Notes: generated from the letters alone by a model not told the origin. A stretch of 64,000 nucleotides of DNA from Legionella sainthelensi (GCF_900637685.1 NZ_LR134388.1:3995001-4059000), one strand, 5' to 3'; positions 19,865 to 29,508 are shown, numbered from the stretch's first letter. Made by a program: numbers and translations.

Positions 19865-21193
19865 ATGTTTTTTAAAAAACGCTCCCTAGACAACAAATCC
19901 ATAAGTGATTGGCCAAACTTTAATAAATATTACCCCATCAAAAAATATCCAGAAGCAATGAGTTTTATTACTCTCCTCCATAGCAAAACAAATGAAGAAG
20001 AATTTCTAACAGATGCCAGTAAATTAATAAAATTTCTGGCACCACCTTTAGCAATGATTAAAAAGAAACAGGGCAATCACTACAAAAAATTAGCGATAGA
20101 AAATACGATTGATTTCCTAGTTCATGATTATCCAGAAAACATTCCGGATGTCATCTTTATTCCTGGAAATAATGATTTATCTCAACTTGATGATTTAGTG
20201 CATACGCTTTTCCTTTTAAAGAAAAAGCTCATCAATAATAATATAGAAAGCGCTGAAGAAATAATTACTTCGATACCCATTGTTATTTCAGGAAAGGGAG
20301 GACATGGTGTGACAGCGGGTCCTATTTTTGCCACTACAGAAGCTGAAGCCCTGCATTACTATTTAAAAAAACGCTTGCTCTATGGAAAAAGTGGACTTAA
20401 AAATCAAATTTATCTAGAAAAAGAAGCAGAGAATACCGGGGCTAATATTGATTTTACGAAACCAATCATGAGACAAATTGCCCGAGAAACTCAAAAAGAA
20501 GAACAGGGGTTGAATGTTTGGTTAGTGCCGACACCGGTAGGTGGAATGAGACAACTTTTCACCGTTTCAAAACAATCTGGAGATACGACTATGAAAGGCG
20601 GAGAAGGATACAATCTTCACCAAGTCTATATATTGCCGGATCGAAAGAGAATTATTCACAATTATTTCAATATAAATAATCAAGAAGAATCAGGCATCAA
20701 TTTCTTTGCTGCATTACGAGAAACAGTAAATTATGTAAATTACATGCTCAACAATGATTTTATGTCACCCAATGCACCCGATCCAGAGGATTTAAAAGAG
20801 GCATTAACCATTACCTTTAAATATTACAAACGGTTAACAAAAAATAAAATAACCCGAGAAGAAAGTATCATTGAGGCGATTATTAAATTTTCTCAACTAA
20901 AAGAAGCAAAAGGAGGAATGAGCTATTTTAGAGAAAAAGACAAACCACTCATCAATTTTATTAAAGAAAATATGAAACCCATTACCCAATACTTTCTCAA
21001 TGCATTCAAACAAATTGAACGTCAACACATGGAGTACCTTCCAGAAAAACTTGGCCTGAAAAATAAAGGAAGCGCCTCTCAGTCATTATTGCATGAGCAA
21101 GAAATACATACGAAACAATATTCAGCATTTTTTCATTCGAACTACATTATTGATGATCTACCCTATATTGAAAATGAGTTAGCACCTACGTAG
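19865..21193 (+). CDS. Unknown protein with DUF218/YdcF-like domain
   Basis: 442 residues with no signal peptide. Residues about 95-235 follow the order of the DUF218 (YdcF/SanA/ElyC) fold: a strand with GNNDL, then IVISGKGGHG, TEAEALHYYLKKRL, LEKEAENTGANIDF and WLVPTPVGGMRQL. Known members are small, so the extra helical C-terminal 200 residues are unusual. The biochemical activity of DUF218 proteins is poorly defined; roles in envelope metabolism are reported. It lies next to effector-like genes, and a secreted role is possible but unsupported. A GATTGTT context gives no clear ribosome binding site. Confidence 0.55.
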   Translation: MFFKKRSLDNKSISDWPNFNKYYPIKKYPEAMSFITLLHSKTNEEEFLTDASKLIKFLAPPLAMIKKKQGNHYKKLAIENTIDFLVHDYPENIPDVIFIPGNNDLSQLDDLVHTLFLLKKKLINNNIESAEEIITSIPIVISGKGGHGVTAGPIFATTEAEALHYYLKKRLLYGKSGLKNQIYLEKEAENTGANIDFTKPIMRQIARETQKEEQGLNVWLVPTPVGGMRQLFTVSKQSGDTTMKGGEGYNLHQVYILPDRKRIIHNYFNINNQEESGINFFAALRETVNYVNYMLNNDFMSPNAPDPEDLKEALTITFKYYKRLTKNKITREESIIEAIIKFSQLKEAKGGMSYFREKDKPLINFIKENMKPITQYFLNAFKQIERQHMEYLPEKLGLKNKGSASQSLLHEQEIHTKQYSAFFHSNYIIDDLPYIENELAPT

Positions 21194-21414
21194 AAATAGA
21201 TTGCTGTCTGAGTTTTCCCTTATAAGGTACGATTTTCAGTTAGCTATCGTGATGAAAAGCGTAGCGGCGCTCACTGAAAATTGGACCAAAGAACGTTTTT
21301 TAAAAATGGATTGTATCGAATCTTAAGGATTTCATGAATTGATTTATAGGAAATTTTTTGTAATCCTATAAAAGCCCAGGATGCAACATTTTGAAAAAAT
21401 TGAAAGGAGAAAAT

Positions 21415-21741
21415 ATGGGAAGCTATGGATGTGCTGATGAAAAATGTTCTTGTCCATGTCATTTTCAACATGAAGAATGCCATGATGATCATTGTGATCA
21501 CCATACACACGAAATCAAGGCAAACTATTTTTTAGAACTTGCTGATGAAGCATGGGAAGAGGTATTAAAAGAAAAAATCAAAGAATATATTTTGGATACT
21601 CAAAACAATCAAATGATTAAACTCGCCAAAATAGTTGCAGAAGGAAATAATCAGCGCTGGCAAAATAGAGTGGAAAGAAAGCAAGATTATAACGATTTCA
21701 TGGATGAAATTCGTAAGTTCTTTAGCAAATCAAAAAAATAA
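21415..21741 (+). CDS. Small protein with Cys/His-rich N-terminus
   Basis: 108 residues from the ATG at 21415, which sits behind AAAGGAG. The upstream in-frame start at 21391 has no site. The first 33 residues hold five Cys and many His (CADEKCSCPCHF, HEECHDDHCDHHTHE), an arrangement suited to binding zinc or copper. The rest is a charged helix ending in KFFSKSKK. I do not recognise the family. A metal-binding or metal-buffering role is an inference from composition only. Confidence 0.65.
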   Translation: MGSYGCADEKCSCPCHFQHEECHDDHCDHHTHEIKANYFLELADEAWEEVLKEKIKEYILDTQNNQMIKLAKIVAEGNNQRWQNRVERKQDYNDFMDEIRKFFSKSKK

Positions 21742-21754
21742 ATCAATTTTTTAA

Positions 21755-21827
21755 AATCCTACATATCGCGACTTGTCCCTGAAGTCACAAAATGGAGACT
21801 CGAAGGATCCAGTCGCTACGTAGGATT
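21755..21827. repeat. Long imperfect inverted repeat
   Basis: AATCCTACATATCGCGACT (21755-21773) pairs with 21811-21827, which matches except for two bases missing from the second arm, around a loop of about 37 nt. It lies between convergent genes and could be a bidirectional terminator or a small dispersed repeat. No copy was noticed elsewhere in the window. Confidence 0.6.
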
Positions 21828-21924
21828 ATTTAGCTCCAAAAGCATTTCATAGACATAGGGCGCTTGTAATCGAACAATCCATGTTTTTGGGGAGCAAGAA
21901 CAAACCAAAGCATCGCGTACCATA

Positions 21925-23088
21925 CTATATTGAGAAATAATTCATTTTGTCTTTTTGTTCGATATCCATCATATCCTGAGAGACTGTAGCCGTTTGAGCT
22001 CTTAAGACTTCAGCAAAAAAACCTGGGTACTCCCTGCGCTTATGAAATGCATCCTCAAATGTTTCCAAGTGAATTTGAGGCTGATTCAGTGCCGCCCAAA
22101 TCTCATCCATGAGATCTTGATATTTGCGCATAGAGCATAAATCTTCTGATTCTATCTCACTCGCTACCTCATACTTGATTGTATCAAAAACAATCTTATT
22201 GCCACCTTTTTGCCGTAAGGTAGCTATCATTTTTTGAACCTGTAAAGAGCTTGCATCACTTGCAATTGCGGCAATTCTTAATCTGCAATAGTTTATTAAT
22301 GCAGTCGTAACTTTATCGGCAATATTTACATCCACAATGTATCTTTGACTTGGCGGAAAAGGACGGAATGATGCAAAAAAATCAAAAAAGATACGTATTT
22401 TAGTCTCTTCATCACCCGAATCAACAAGTTGCTTTATAATTTCATCCGCATCAGTAGAATTTAAGGGCTCTGAAATTATTGTGTAGTCTGAAAAACTACG
22501 CCACCGAGAATCAAAAATGGTCTGGCATAAAGGATTTGCAAGTATCTTAGCAATCACACTAAATGTAGGGAAATGTTCCGGCGTATAGCTATAACCACTC
22601 AGATCAAAAAGAGTTAACGCACGATTGAGCCCTTCTAAGGTGACATTTTGCGATAGGTAATTCAGAATGACAGTTAACCCTACTCCTTTTTGGAGCGCGC
22701 GTATCATAAAACCTACACAATCTTGCGGACTTCCGATGGAGAATAAAAATTTTACCACATCAGAGGTGAGCATCATGTGCTTAGAAAGAACTTCAATACT
22801 CTCTTGCAAGTCGGGTAGATAATGATGAGTCAGTAAATGATTCAGCATGGCTTTATTCATGCATTTAAGTTCACTAATTAACGTAATGAGACAGGTTAAT
22901 TCCGACAAATAAGAAGCGTGATTTAATATATGAAAAACTGTATCGTCATTAAGTAATCCCACCCCTGCTTGTTCTATTAAATGCAATAATTGAGATAAAG
23001 TCTCTTGTTGTTCCAAATCTAATTCGGTAAAAAGATTTGGGAATGGTGCGAAACTGTTTGGAAATTTTATTTGCCAGTCCTTTAGCAT
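21925..23088 (-). CDS. Helical protein of unknown function
   Basis: 387 residues from the ATG at 23088; an earlier in-frame start at 23118 is less likely. The protein is almost all helix, rich in Leu, with repeated short helix pairs that suggest an alpha-solenoid (for example LLHLIEQAGVGLL, LITLISELKCM, VKFLFSIGSPQDC). It has no signal peptide or membrane span. The C-terminus contains MDIEQKDKMNYF. It resembles the solenoid parts of other Legionella candidates in this window, such as the gene at 49.8-52.1 kb. No function is proposed. Confidence 0.6.
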   Translation of the reverse strand: MLKDWQIKFPNSFAPFPNLFTELDLEQQETLSQLLHLIEQAGVGLLNDDTVFHILNHASYLSELTCLITLISELKCMNKAMLNHLLTHHYLPDLQESIEVLSKHMMLTSDVVKFLFSIGSPQDCVGFMIRALQKGVGLTVILNYLSQNVTLEGLNRALTLFDLSGYSYTPEHFPTFSVIAKILANPLCQTIFDSRWRSFSDYTIISEPLNSTDADEIIKQLVDSGDEETKIRIFFDFFASFRPFPPSQRYIVDVNIADKVTTALINYCRLRIAAIASDASSLQVQKMIATLRQKGGNKIVFDTIKYEVASEIESEDLCSMRKYQDLMDEIWAALNQPQIHLETFEDAFHKRREYPGFFAEVLRAQTATVSQDMMDIEQKDKMNYFSI

Positions 23089-23410
23089 GATGGATACTCT
23101 TAAATGATAAAAAATCAATCACAGATTAACTAGATTAAACACCCAAAGTCAAGCAATAAAAACTTGCACAACCAGGACAATGTTGTGCAAATCGCAATAT
23201 AGCTAAGGTTGTGGTAAATACTAAGTCCTCCCTGAAATCCGGAACAAGCATCGCAGCATTAATTCATTGCTCTCTATTAAAATTTTAAGTGCGCCATTCT
23301 TGTCATTTTGCAGATAACTTTTACCACTCGAGCCACCCATTTCAATAACTTAACTTAGTGTGAAAAATAAACGATTTTCTCTATTCGTTCAGATGAATAA
23401 GCTTCGATTT

Positions 23411-24361
23411 TTATCGATTGATGCATCTGGTTCCGTTTTCATACCTTGTGTTGAATGCCAGCCCAGCTTGATTTCCTTTAGAAAAAAATGAAGCGGCACT
23501 TAGCGAACGTTGCAGTAATTTGGAGTGCTTTCCTTGTGAGGATTCCTCTGCATGGGGTTTTGATGAAATAGAATGCAGCGGATGCTCGGGATGAAAAAAG
23601 CTTTCTGAATAGACTAGTGGACTTAAAGTACCCATATGCTCTTCAGCGATAAGTTTTAATTTTTTTATATCTTCCTGTACTGTAGCGGATAACCATTTCC
23701 ATAAATGAGCTAACTGAATATTCGCTGCTTCCATACTAAACTGTTGTACTTTTTCATCAAGATAGCCATAACGAAATCCGCTAAAATGGATTCCTAGTGG
23801 TTTTAAAGCAATCATCACTCGTTCCAGGTGTTTTTTCTTATCGTCAAGCATCACAATATGGCGAGGAACACGTTCTAATCGCGATAAAAACGTATTTAAA
23901 TTTTCTCCTTTATCGCCCCCTGCGCAAAAAATAACGCCACCCTGACACGAAGAGCTGTCATCAGGAACAATAGTGTTTCGTGAAAAATCCACTCCCATAT
24001 CAGCAAGCTGCCTCAAGGTCTGATGGCGAATCGAATATCCACGTGCGGTTAATCCAATGACTGGAATGCCAATATCTTGCAATGCGCTAATGATATTCGC
24101 TATCGTTGGTTCTACTGCAGAGGTGCGCACAAAATGTTGTGCTGAGTTATAAACCGACATCAGTGATGGCTGCGCAATAGCCATTTCAATTTTTTTTTGC
24201 GAGACATGAGAAAATAGGCCTTCAAACCACGCATCTCCTCCAAATGCAATTTTAGGAGTCATGACTGTATTATCCAGATCTAACACTAACCAAGTATCAA
24301 AATGAATGTCTTTCAAGGCTTCTCGAAAATTCTTTATTTCCATAATTTTTTGAAACATCAT
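23411..24361 (-). CDS. DUF2608-family HAD-like protein
   Basis: 316 residues. HAD motif I is LVLDLDNTVMTP (DxDxT). Motif II is GLTARG, and a late acidic motif VMLDDKKKHLERV provides the metal-binding Asp pair. This order and the wording LTARG are typical of DUF2608 proteins, found in Legionella and Coxiella and related to haloacid dehalogenase phosphatases. The C-terminal 70 residues are polar and variable. AGGGA lies before the ATG pair. It is transcribed the same way as the protease locus upstream, but a strong terminator at 24381-24412 separates them, so it needs its own promoter in the short gap. Confidence 0.75.
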   Translation of the reverse strand: MMFQKIMEIKNFREALKDIHFDTWLVLDLDNTVMTPKIAFGGDAWFEGLFSHVSQKKIEMAIAQPSLMSVYNSAQHFVRTSAVEPTIANIISALQDIGIPVIGLTARGYSIRHQTLRQLADMGVDFSRNTIVPDDSSSCQGGVIFCAGGDKGENLNTFLSRLERVPRHIVMLDDKKKHLERVMIALKPLGIHFSGFRYGYLDEKVQQFSMEAANIQLAHLWKWLSATVQEDIKKLKLIAEEHMGTLSPLVYSESFFHPEHPLHSISSKPHAEESSQGKHSKLLQRSLSAASFFSKGNQAGLAFNTRYENGTRCINR

Positions 24362-24380
24362 TATTCCCTACATCATTCAA

Positions 24381-24412
24381 TAAAAAAACGCTGGGCTTGA
24401 CTCACCCAGCGC
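24381..24412 (-). terminator. Rho-independent terminator after the protease locus
   Basis: On the reverse strand, a CGCTGGG/CCCAGCG stem with a short loop is followed directly by seven T (A run at 24382-24388 on the forward strand). It lies 15 nt past the stop codon of the 24427-25839 frame. Confidence 0.88.
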
Positions 24413-24426
24413 AAGAAAAAAATGGA

Positions 24427-25839
24427 TTATTTGTATTGGAATCGTTTCTGATTCTGTTCAGGATTACTGTCAATATCCATAGAGGTTGGTTTGAAGAATC
24501 CATGACCATGAAGACGTGCTTTTTTAGAAAATTTATTTTTCGCTTGTACTTCGACGATCTCTTCTGACTCTGAGTCCTCTGAGCTCATACTTTGCCCATC
24601 AGCCTCACTGTCTTCCTCATCAGAATATTCTGACTCCTCAGAGGAATTAACATAGTCTTCATCATCTTCTTCATTCTCTGGAAGATCTTTATAACGCTCT
24701 TCCAACTCCTCAATTTTTTGTTGCCAGCGTTTTAAACCAGGCAACATGTCCCTTGTTAACTCCCCTCCTTCGTTACCCGATGATAGGCTTTTGACCTCCT
24801 CTGTTTCCTCTTCGTCGGATTCAATAATTCGCCTTCGTTTAGGCTTAACTTCTTTTTGCTCCGTGTTTGCAGGAAGTTGGCCAAATAGACCCAACGAGAC
24901 TGGTTTTATAGGAATAGGACTTATAATTTTAGGTTGGTGTAGATCTGCTTCACTTGCTTGCCTTAATTCTCGCGCATCAATTGGTTTTAGTGCTGGAGAA
25001 CCTGTAAATTTTTCGGCCACAGATTGCAACCAAGTTATAATTTTCATGAATCCATTATTGGCTAATTCAGCTTGCATCTCCTCAGTAACCTTTTGACCAA
25101 GTCTCTCTAAAGTTGGTGAGGCTGTTTGATTTAATGCAGCATAAGCCCTCAACCCTGTTGACGCAACCCAATACCCACATAATCCTCGGTTTAATCCTTC
25201 GGCATTTGGAATAACGGAAAGCTTCGCTCCTTTAGGTAAGTGACTTGTTAAACAATCCACATAATTTTTACCTGATGACTGGCCTAAAGGATCAAAAATG
25301 AAGTATCGATTCCCATGACCGTGCATTAACATAATCCAATGGCCAGAAACGTTTCTTTGGCCAACATCAGTTAATATAGGCATAAACCCTTGACGCTTCA
25401 GGGCGTCTAAATTAAGCGTTGGATTACCATTATAGATAGAGCCACTAATAATTTCTGGATATCCCATGCGGGCAAAAAGAGCATGCATTCCTGATTGTGT
25501 TAACTCCATTTCTTCTACGTAGAGTTCTGATCTTTTTGAAACAGTTATAGGTGAAGAATCTTTGGAGTCGACAAGCATCAAATCTAAATCTGTAGATCGA
25601 TCTTGAGCTATATGATTACGTTTTAATAACTTAGCATGTTCTTGTGCAGACATGTTAGGAATAACAATTTTTGATTTTGAAGCCAGTGAAATCACATGTC
25701 TTTTATCTTTATTCTCTTCCATAGCACGGATTACATCATGAATATTGCTAATCGGTTTGCCATTAATTTCTTTTACAATTCCACGAATATGCTTTTCATA
25801 ACCTTGTGTTTCTTTACAATTAAGAATTGTATTGATCAC
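24427..25839 (-). CDS. PDZ2 half-domain plus adenain/Ulp1-like cysteine protease (3' part of split protease gene)
   Basis: 470 residues from a GTG at 25839, but probably the 3' part of one gene with the frame at 25836-28550. Residues 3-85 match the second PDZ region of plant-type Deg proteases: NTILN...GYEKHIRGIVKEINGKPI, then a short strand segment, KLLKRNHIAQDRSTDL. Residues 160-230 then show a CE-clan (adenain/Ulp1/C48) pattern: SGHWIML (His167), YFIFDPLG (Asp183) and RGLCGYWV (Cys221), in the same order and near the same spacing as adenain. An NLS-like KPKRRR at 332-337 precedes a very acidic Ser/Glu tail. No ribosome binding site supports independent translation. A terminator follows. 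Confidence 0.75.
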   Translation of the reverse strand: MINTILNCKETQGYEKHIRGIVKEINGKPISNIHDVIRAMEENKDKRHVISLASKSKIVIPNMSAQEHAKLLKRNHIAQDRSTDLDLMLVDSKDSSPITVSKRSELYVEEMELTQSGMHALFARMGYPEIISGSIYNGNPTLNLDALKRQGFMPILTDVGQRNVSGHWIMLMHGHGNRYFIFDPLGQSSGKNYVDCLTSHLPKGAKLSVIPNAEGLNRGLCGYWVASTGLRAYAALNQTASPTLERLGQKVTEEMQAELANNGFMKIITWLQSVAEKFTGSPALKPIDARELRQASEADLHQPKIISPIPIKPVSLGLFGQLPANTEQKEVKPKRRRIIESDEEETEEVKSLSSGNEGGELTRDMLPGLKRWQQKIEELEERYKDLPENEEDDEDYVNSSEESEYSDEEDSEADGQSMSSEDSESEEIVEVQAKNKFSKKARLHGHGFFKPTSMDIDSNPEQNQKRFQYK

Positions 25840-28550
25840 AATAATTTGATCGGTGGGATTTTTTTAGGTGCATCAGGTAAGGAGCAGTTTTCTTCGACCA
25901 AATGCATCTCTTCAAATTCACAACCGTTGCCTTCCATGTAATTACGTGTCAGTGGAACAAAACAAATTCCAGAGTTTATGTAATAAGTGGGCATTTTATC
26001 GTGCTCTGAGACTGATACTTTTTCGGTGTCTCCCAAGATAGTATCCAAAACAACATCAATCTCTAGCTCCTCAACTCCTTCTCCATTCGCGCTCTTGCGT
26101 AAAATGTTGAGTCTTACCGTATCGCCGATGAATTTAGACTGCGTCACATGAAAATAATCGATACAATTCCCAATACCTGGAATATCGACTGTACCTTCAT
26201 TTGAAATAGGTAATCCATCAATAGCAAGGATAATATCATCGGGCTTTAACTTATTAAATGCATCGGATAAATTGTCTGCTTTTAAAATACGAATACCCGA
26301 TCGTTTACCCATCTTATAAAATTCACGTTCATGAACGTTTTCGATTTGTTCAGTAACAATAGGAAGGGTTGGAAATCCACGATATTTCTTGTTACTAAAT
26401 GCCTCGATTAAAAAATGCTCCATAATGGGGACAGGAATAATGTAATTCAATCCTTGATGTCCACCATATCCTTGAAAAGCAACTCCCACTACTTTGTTTC
26501 CAATAAATACTGGTCCGCCACTATTCCCAGGATTAATTGCCGCATCCACTTGAGCTTGTAACAAATTTTGGCCGCTCATGGAGTAACTATCGACTTGAAT
26601 ACGTGAAACGATACCTTTTGAAAGAGATATTTCAGTACCTCCCATAGGGAAGCCAACAACCATGATTCTATCTCGCAAACTCACCATTTCACCCAACTCT
26701 ACTGGGTCTACAAGCTCCTCAAACTCAGGGTCATCAACCTCTAATAAGGCTAAATCACACTGATATGAAACACATTTAACCTTTGCTTCATATTTTTTAA
26801 TGCGGTTATTTGCTAATCGCACTTGAAGAAACGTTGTGTTTTCCGCTACGTGAGCATTAGTCATGACGTATTTTTTTCCCGAAGAGGGATCTTGAACAAT
26901 AAAACCAGAGCCTGAGCAAGCAGCTGATTCTGGGCCTCGCCAGGGATTATCATAATCGGCAACGAAAAAATCAGAATAAATTTGCACCACTGAGCGTTCA
27001 TGTTGATTTTGAGTGGGAAACTTGATTCGTTTTCTTGCTGGCGGCTCAATGAATTCTTCTTCGTCGCTTTCTTCTCTTCGCCTTCTTTTTCGATTCAGCG
27101 AGCTTGGTTTGTCACTCATTGTCTCATGTGGTGATCTTGCTGTTTGGTTTTCTAGAGCAATGCGTTTGGATTTCGGTGCACTCATTTCAAAATCATCTTC
27201 AGCATCTTGATCCCGCCTTCTTTTTCTACCTAAAGAAGTCTCTTGATGAGGGAGCGATGTTTTTATTGCATCCGTTTTGCTTGCTTGAGTTTGTGTTAAA
27301 ATCGATGTGCCTTTTTTAGATAAACCCCGTTCATCACCTTTTGATTTGACCCCTTTAACTACTTGTTTACTCACCGGATCGATCTTATTTAAAATATTAT
27401 AAGTTACTCCAGCACCCTGAGCTAAATCAGATGCTTTAGGAAATAAAGGATACGCTAGAAAAGGATCTATAGATTGCATCAATTCTACATATCGTTCTTT
27501 TATTTTAATTTTCACATCAAAATTAATATGCTTCACCACTTCAGAATCAAGCAACATCTCAAATTTAGGTTTAATTGTTAATAAAGATTCTGGAGCATTT
27601 ATGGCAAACCACTTGATAATTCGTTCCAAAATCATCATCTGGGTATTTGCCCATTTTGGCGCAGCGCCCAAATTATCTTTAGTTTGTGGATTCATACTCA
27701 TTGGCATTAATGACCAGCCTTTAAGATGCAACCACTCGGGGCGAAAGCTATTTTTATAAAAATTATCTTTAATATCTGCTTTAAAGGCGCGTTGTAACCT
27801 TTTTTTCATCTCGGGATGAAGTTCATCGGTCATTTTATCGAAAAAATGTTCATAAGCATCGCGAGCAGACTCTCCCATCACTGTATTTTGATCCGGTGTT
27901 CTTGTTTTAATGAGATCGCGTTGTGGGACAGATTCATGCTCCACGGTTAAAGCATCCCCCCCCTTAGTAACATGCTCCATTTCTGCCAAATCTTTCTGTA
28001 AATCCTTTTTCACTGATTTGGGAAGATCATCTCGAAATAAAGGTGTTTCTTTAATTGACCCCCAAAAAGGTTGCTTACCTTCCTCTGGAGAAGGAGAAAA
28101 ACAGGCTATTTGAATAGGTTCTTCGTTTTCATTTTCCCCTACTTTTCCATCAATAAAACGTTTTGCATACATCGGCGTATGGCCATCGGGTGTTTGCGCT
28201 CTAAATCGATGCATCCCACGGAATGGCTCAATCGCTTCAATATTCACCAAAGGACGAACTGTGGGTGTTTCCTCATCATCGGCTGAAGGAAGCTCATATT
28301 GGAGTGCAACAGTTTGCTCACCCTCTTTAGTGATCACTGCATGACCTATTTTTTTGCTATTTGGTGCATAACGAAAATGTTCATTCTCTGCGAGATGAGA
28401 GAAATCATGTGCCGTAAATTTTTTGTTATTTTTGTCAGTTTCAGAATCATGGAGGGGTGGGGTATCGGTATTGCTTTGTTGAACTTTGTTTTCCTTTTTG
28501 AGGTCTTTTTCCTTAGAACCTTCATCGATATCCATTCTATCTTTGGGCAT
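25836..28550 (-). CDS. HtrA/Deg-type serine protease with basic NLS-like clusters (5' part of split gene)
   Basis: 904 residues from the ATG at 28550, behind AAAGGAG. The 450 N-terminal residues are unlike known HtrA proteins and there is no signal peptide. Two basic clusters, GRKRRR at 441-446 and NRKRRRR near 486-492 with ARKRIK at 505-510, resemble eukaryotic nuclear localisation signals. The trypsin-like domain spans about 515-720 with His567 (TNAHVAE), Asp599 (CDLALLEV) and Ser677 (NPGNSGGP), so the triad is complete. PDZ1 covers about 745-835. The frame ends inside PDZ2 at a run of seven A (25859-25865). Adding one A would fuse it to the next frame, giving about 1374 residues. Cytosolic or host-nuclear action is inferred from the missing signal peptide and the NLS-like clusters. 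Confidence 0.8.
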   Translation of the reverse strand: MPKDRMDIDEGSKEKDLKKENKVQQSNTDTPPLHDSETDKNNKKFTAHDFSHLAENEHFRYAPNSKKIGHAVITKEGEQTVALQYELPSADDEETPTVRPLVNIEAIEPFRGMHRFRAQTPDGHTPMYAKRFIDGKVGENENEEPIQIACFSPSPEEGKQPFWGSIKETPLFRDDLPKSVKKDLQKDLAEMEHVTKGGDALTVEHESVPQRDLIKTRTPDQNTVMGESARDAYEHFFDKMTDELHPEMKKRLQRAFKADIKDNFYKNSFRPEWLHLKGWSLMPMSMNPQTKDNLGAAPKWANTQMMILERIIKWFAINAPESLLTIKPKFEMLLDSEVVKHINFDVKIKIKERYVELMQSIDPFLAYPLFPKASDLAQGAGVTYNILNKIDPVSKQVVKGVKSKGDERGLSKKGTSILTQTQASKTDAIKTSLPHQETSLGRKRRRDQDAEDDFEMSAPKSKRIALENQTARSPHETMSDKPSSLNRKRRRREESDEEEFIEPPARKRIKFPTQNQHERSVVQIYSDFFVADYDNPWRGPESAACSGSGFIVQDPSSGKKYVMTNAHVAENTTFLQVRLANNRIKKYEAKVKCVSYQCDLALLEVDDPEFEELVDPVELGEMVSLRDRIMVVGFPMGGTEISLSKGIVSRIQVDSYSMSGQNLLQAQVDAAINPGNSGGPVFIGNKVVGVAFQGYGGHQGLNYIIPVPIMEHFLIEAFSNKKYRGFPTLPIVTEQIENVHEREFYKMGKRSGIRILKADNLSDAFNKLKPDDIILAIDGLPISNEGTVDIPGIGNCIDYFHVTQSKFIGDTVRLNILRKSANGEGVEELEIDVVLDTILGDTEKVSVSEHDKMPTYYINSGICFVPLTRNYMEGNGCEFEEMHLVEENCSLPDAPKKIPPIKLL

Positions 28551-28631
28551 AATTTTAACTCCTTTGTAAAGACAAGTAAATCCGTTACAACTCTTCGCTA
28601 AAAGGCAGCAATTTATTGTTAACAGAAACAA

Positions 28632-29059
28632 ATCAGGGTGTAAAGATATTTTTTATGACCCAAAATTAGACTAAATTAAGACAAATAGATACAAATTAAA
28701 ACAAAATACATTAGTAAGAAAAGAGTAATTACTTGTTAAATCACGAAATATTAACCATGAAAAGTGAGAGGATGGAATGGTTTTCATCAGGAAAATCAAT
28801 TTGAGATTTTCCCCTTCGACTAAAAACCTCCGGCATCATGAAAAGTTTTCGGTCATAAACGGGCATGAATTTAGTTCATAAACACCAGGGGCTGTTGACA
28901 AACCCTACCCTATGGCTAAATTAACCTTAAGCTCGAGATAGGGATTTAAGGGATTTCCACTTTCACGAACATGACAAAACGCATAAGTCAATGGCAGAAC
29001 ATCCCAGCCCGAATGAGCCGGGGTAATAACTCAATTTTTTAAAATACATGCAAGCCCTA
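28632..29059. repeat. Intergenic region with degenerate IS-end-like repeat
   Basis: 428 bp without a gene. The right of the protease start is strongly AT-rich (repeats of AATTAAGACAAAT type) and should carry its promoter. Near 28889 GGGGCTGTTGACA resembles the end of the nearby IS (GGGTCTGTTGACA). Around 28950-29030 a reverse-strand reading gives the CHxRESGNP pattern that comes from REP-like palindromic repeats. I read this as a remnant of a mobile repeat, without certainty. Confidence 0.4.
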
Positions 29060-29101
29060 TTAGTCACTTGTTTCTGGACTAGAATTAGTTTTTAGAATAG
29101 G

Positions 29102-29230
29102 GGTAGTTCCTGGATTAGAGCTAGCTCCCGGAGGAGGATTAACTCCTGGAGGAGAATTCGTTCCTGGGCTAGGAGTAGCACCTGGATTAGGATAAATGCC
29201 GGGACCGGGATTACTTCCTGGAGAAGGATT
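29102..29230 (-). repeat. 18-bp tandem repeats encoding xPxPGx
   Basis: About seven consecutive hexapeptide units (NPSPGS, NPGPGI, YPNPGA, TPSPGT, NSPPGV, NPPPGA, SSNPGT) encoded by diverged 18-bp repeats within the interrupted secreted-protein gene. Confidence 0.8.
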
Positions 29231-29508
29231 CGCATCCATATTAGAATTAGTTCCTGAGCCAGGAGGAGTATTGATATTAGAATTGCTGTTCGTTGAATTA
29301 ATGCTATGACTTAGGTCATCCCCTGCCGCATGAACATAATAAAAAATGCCTAGGGTCTGTTGACAATTCACCTGCCGCCTACGTGCCGCGGCTTGTCCGC
29401 GGCATCCAGTAGATGGTCAAATTAAAAGCTGAACAACCTAATTGATTGATTAATGAAAGCACACTCATAATATAACGGCTCAGATACCAAGTATAAAACG
29501 AGTTTGCA

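Noticed and set aside
28888..29030. A second, complete insertion sequence
   Set aside because: Only one end-like motif and a REP-type repeat are present; no transposase frame or matching second end was found.
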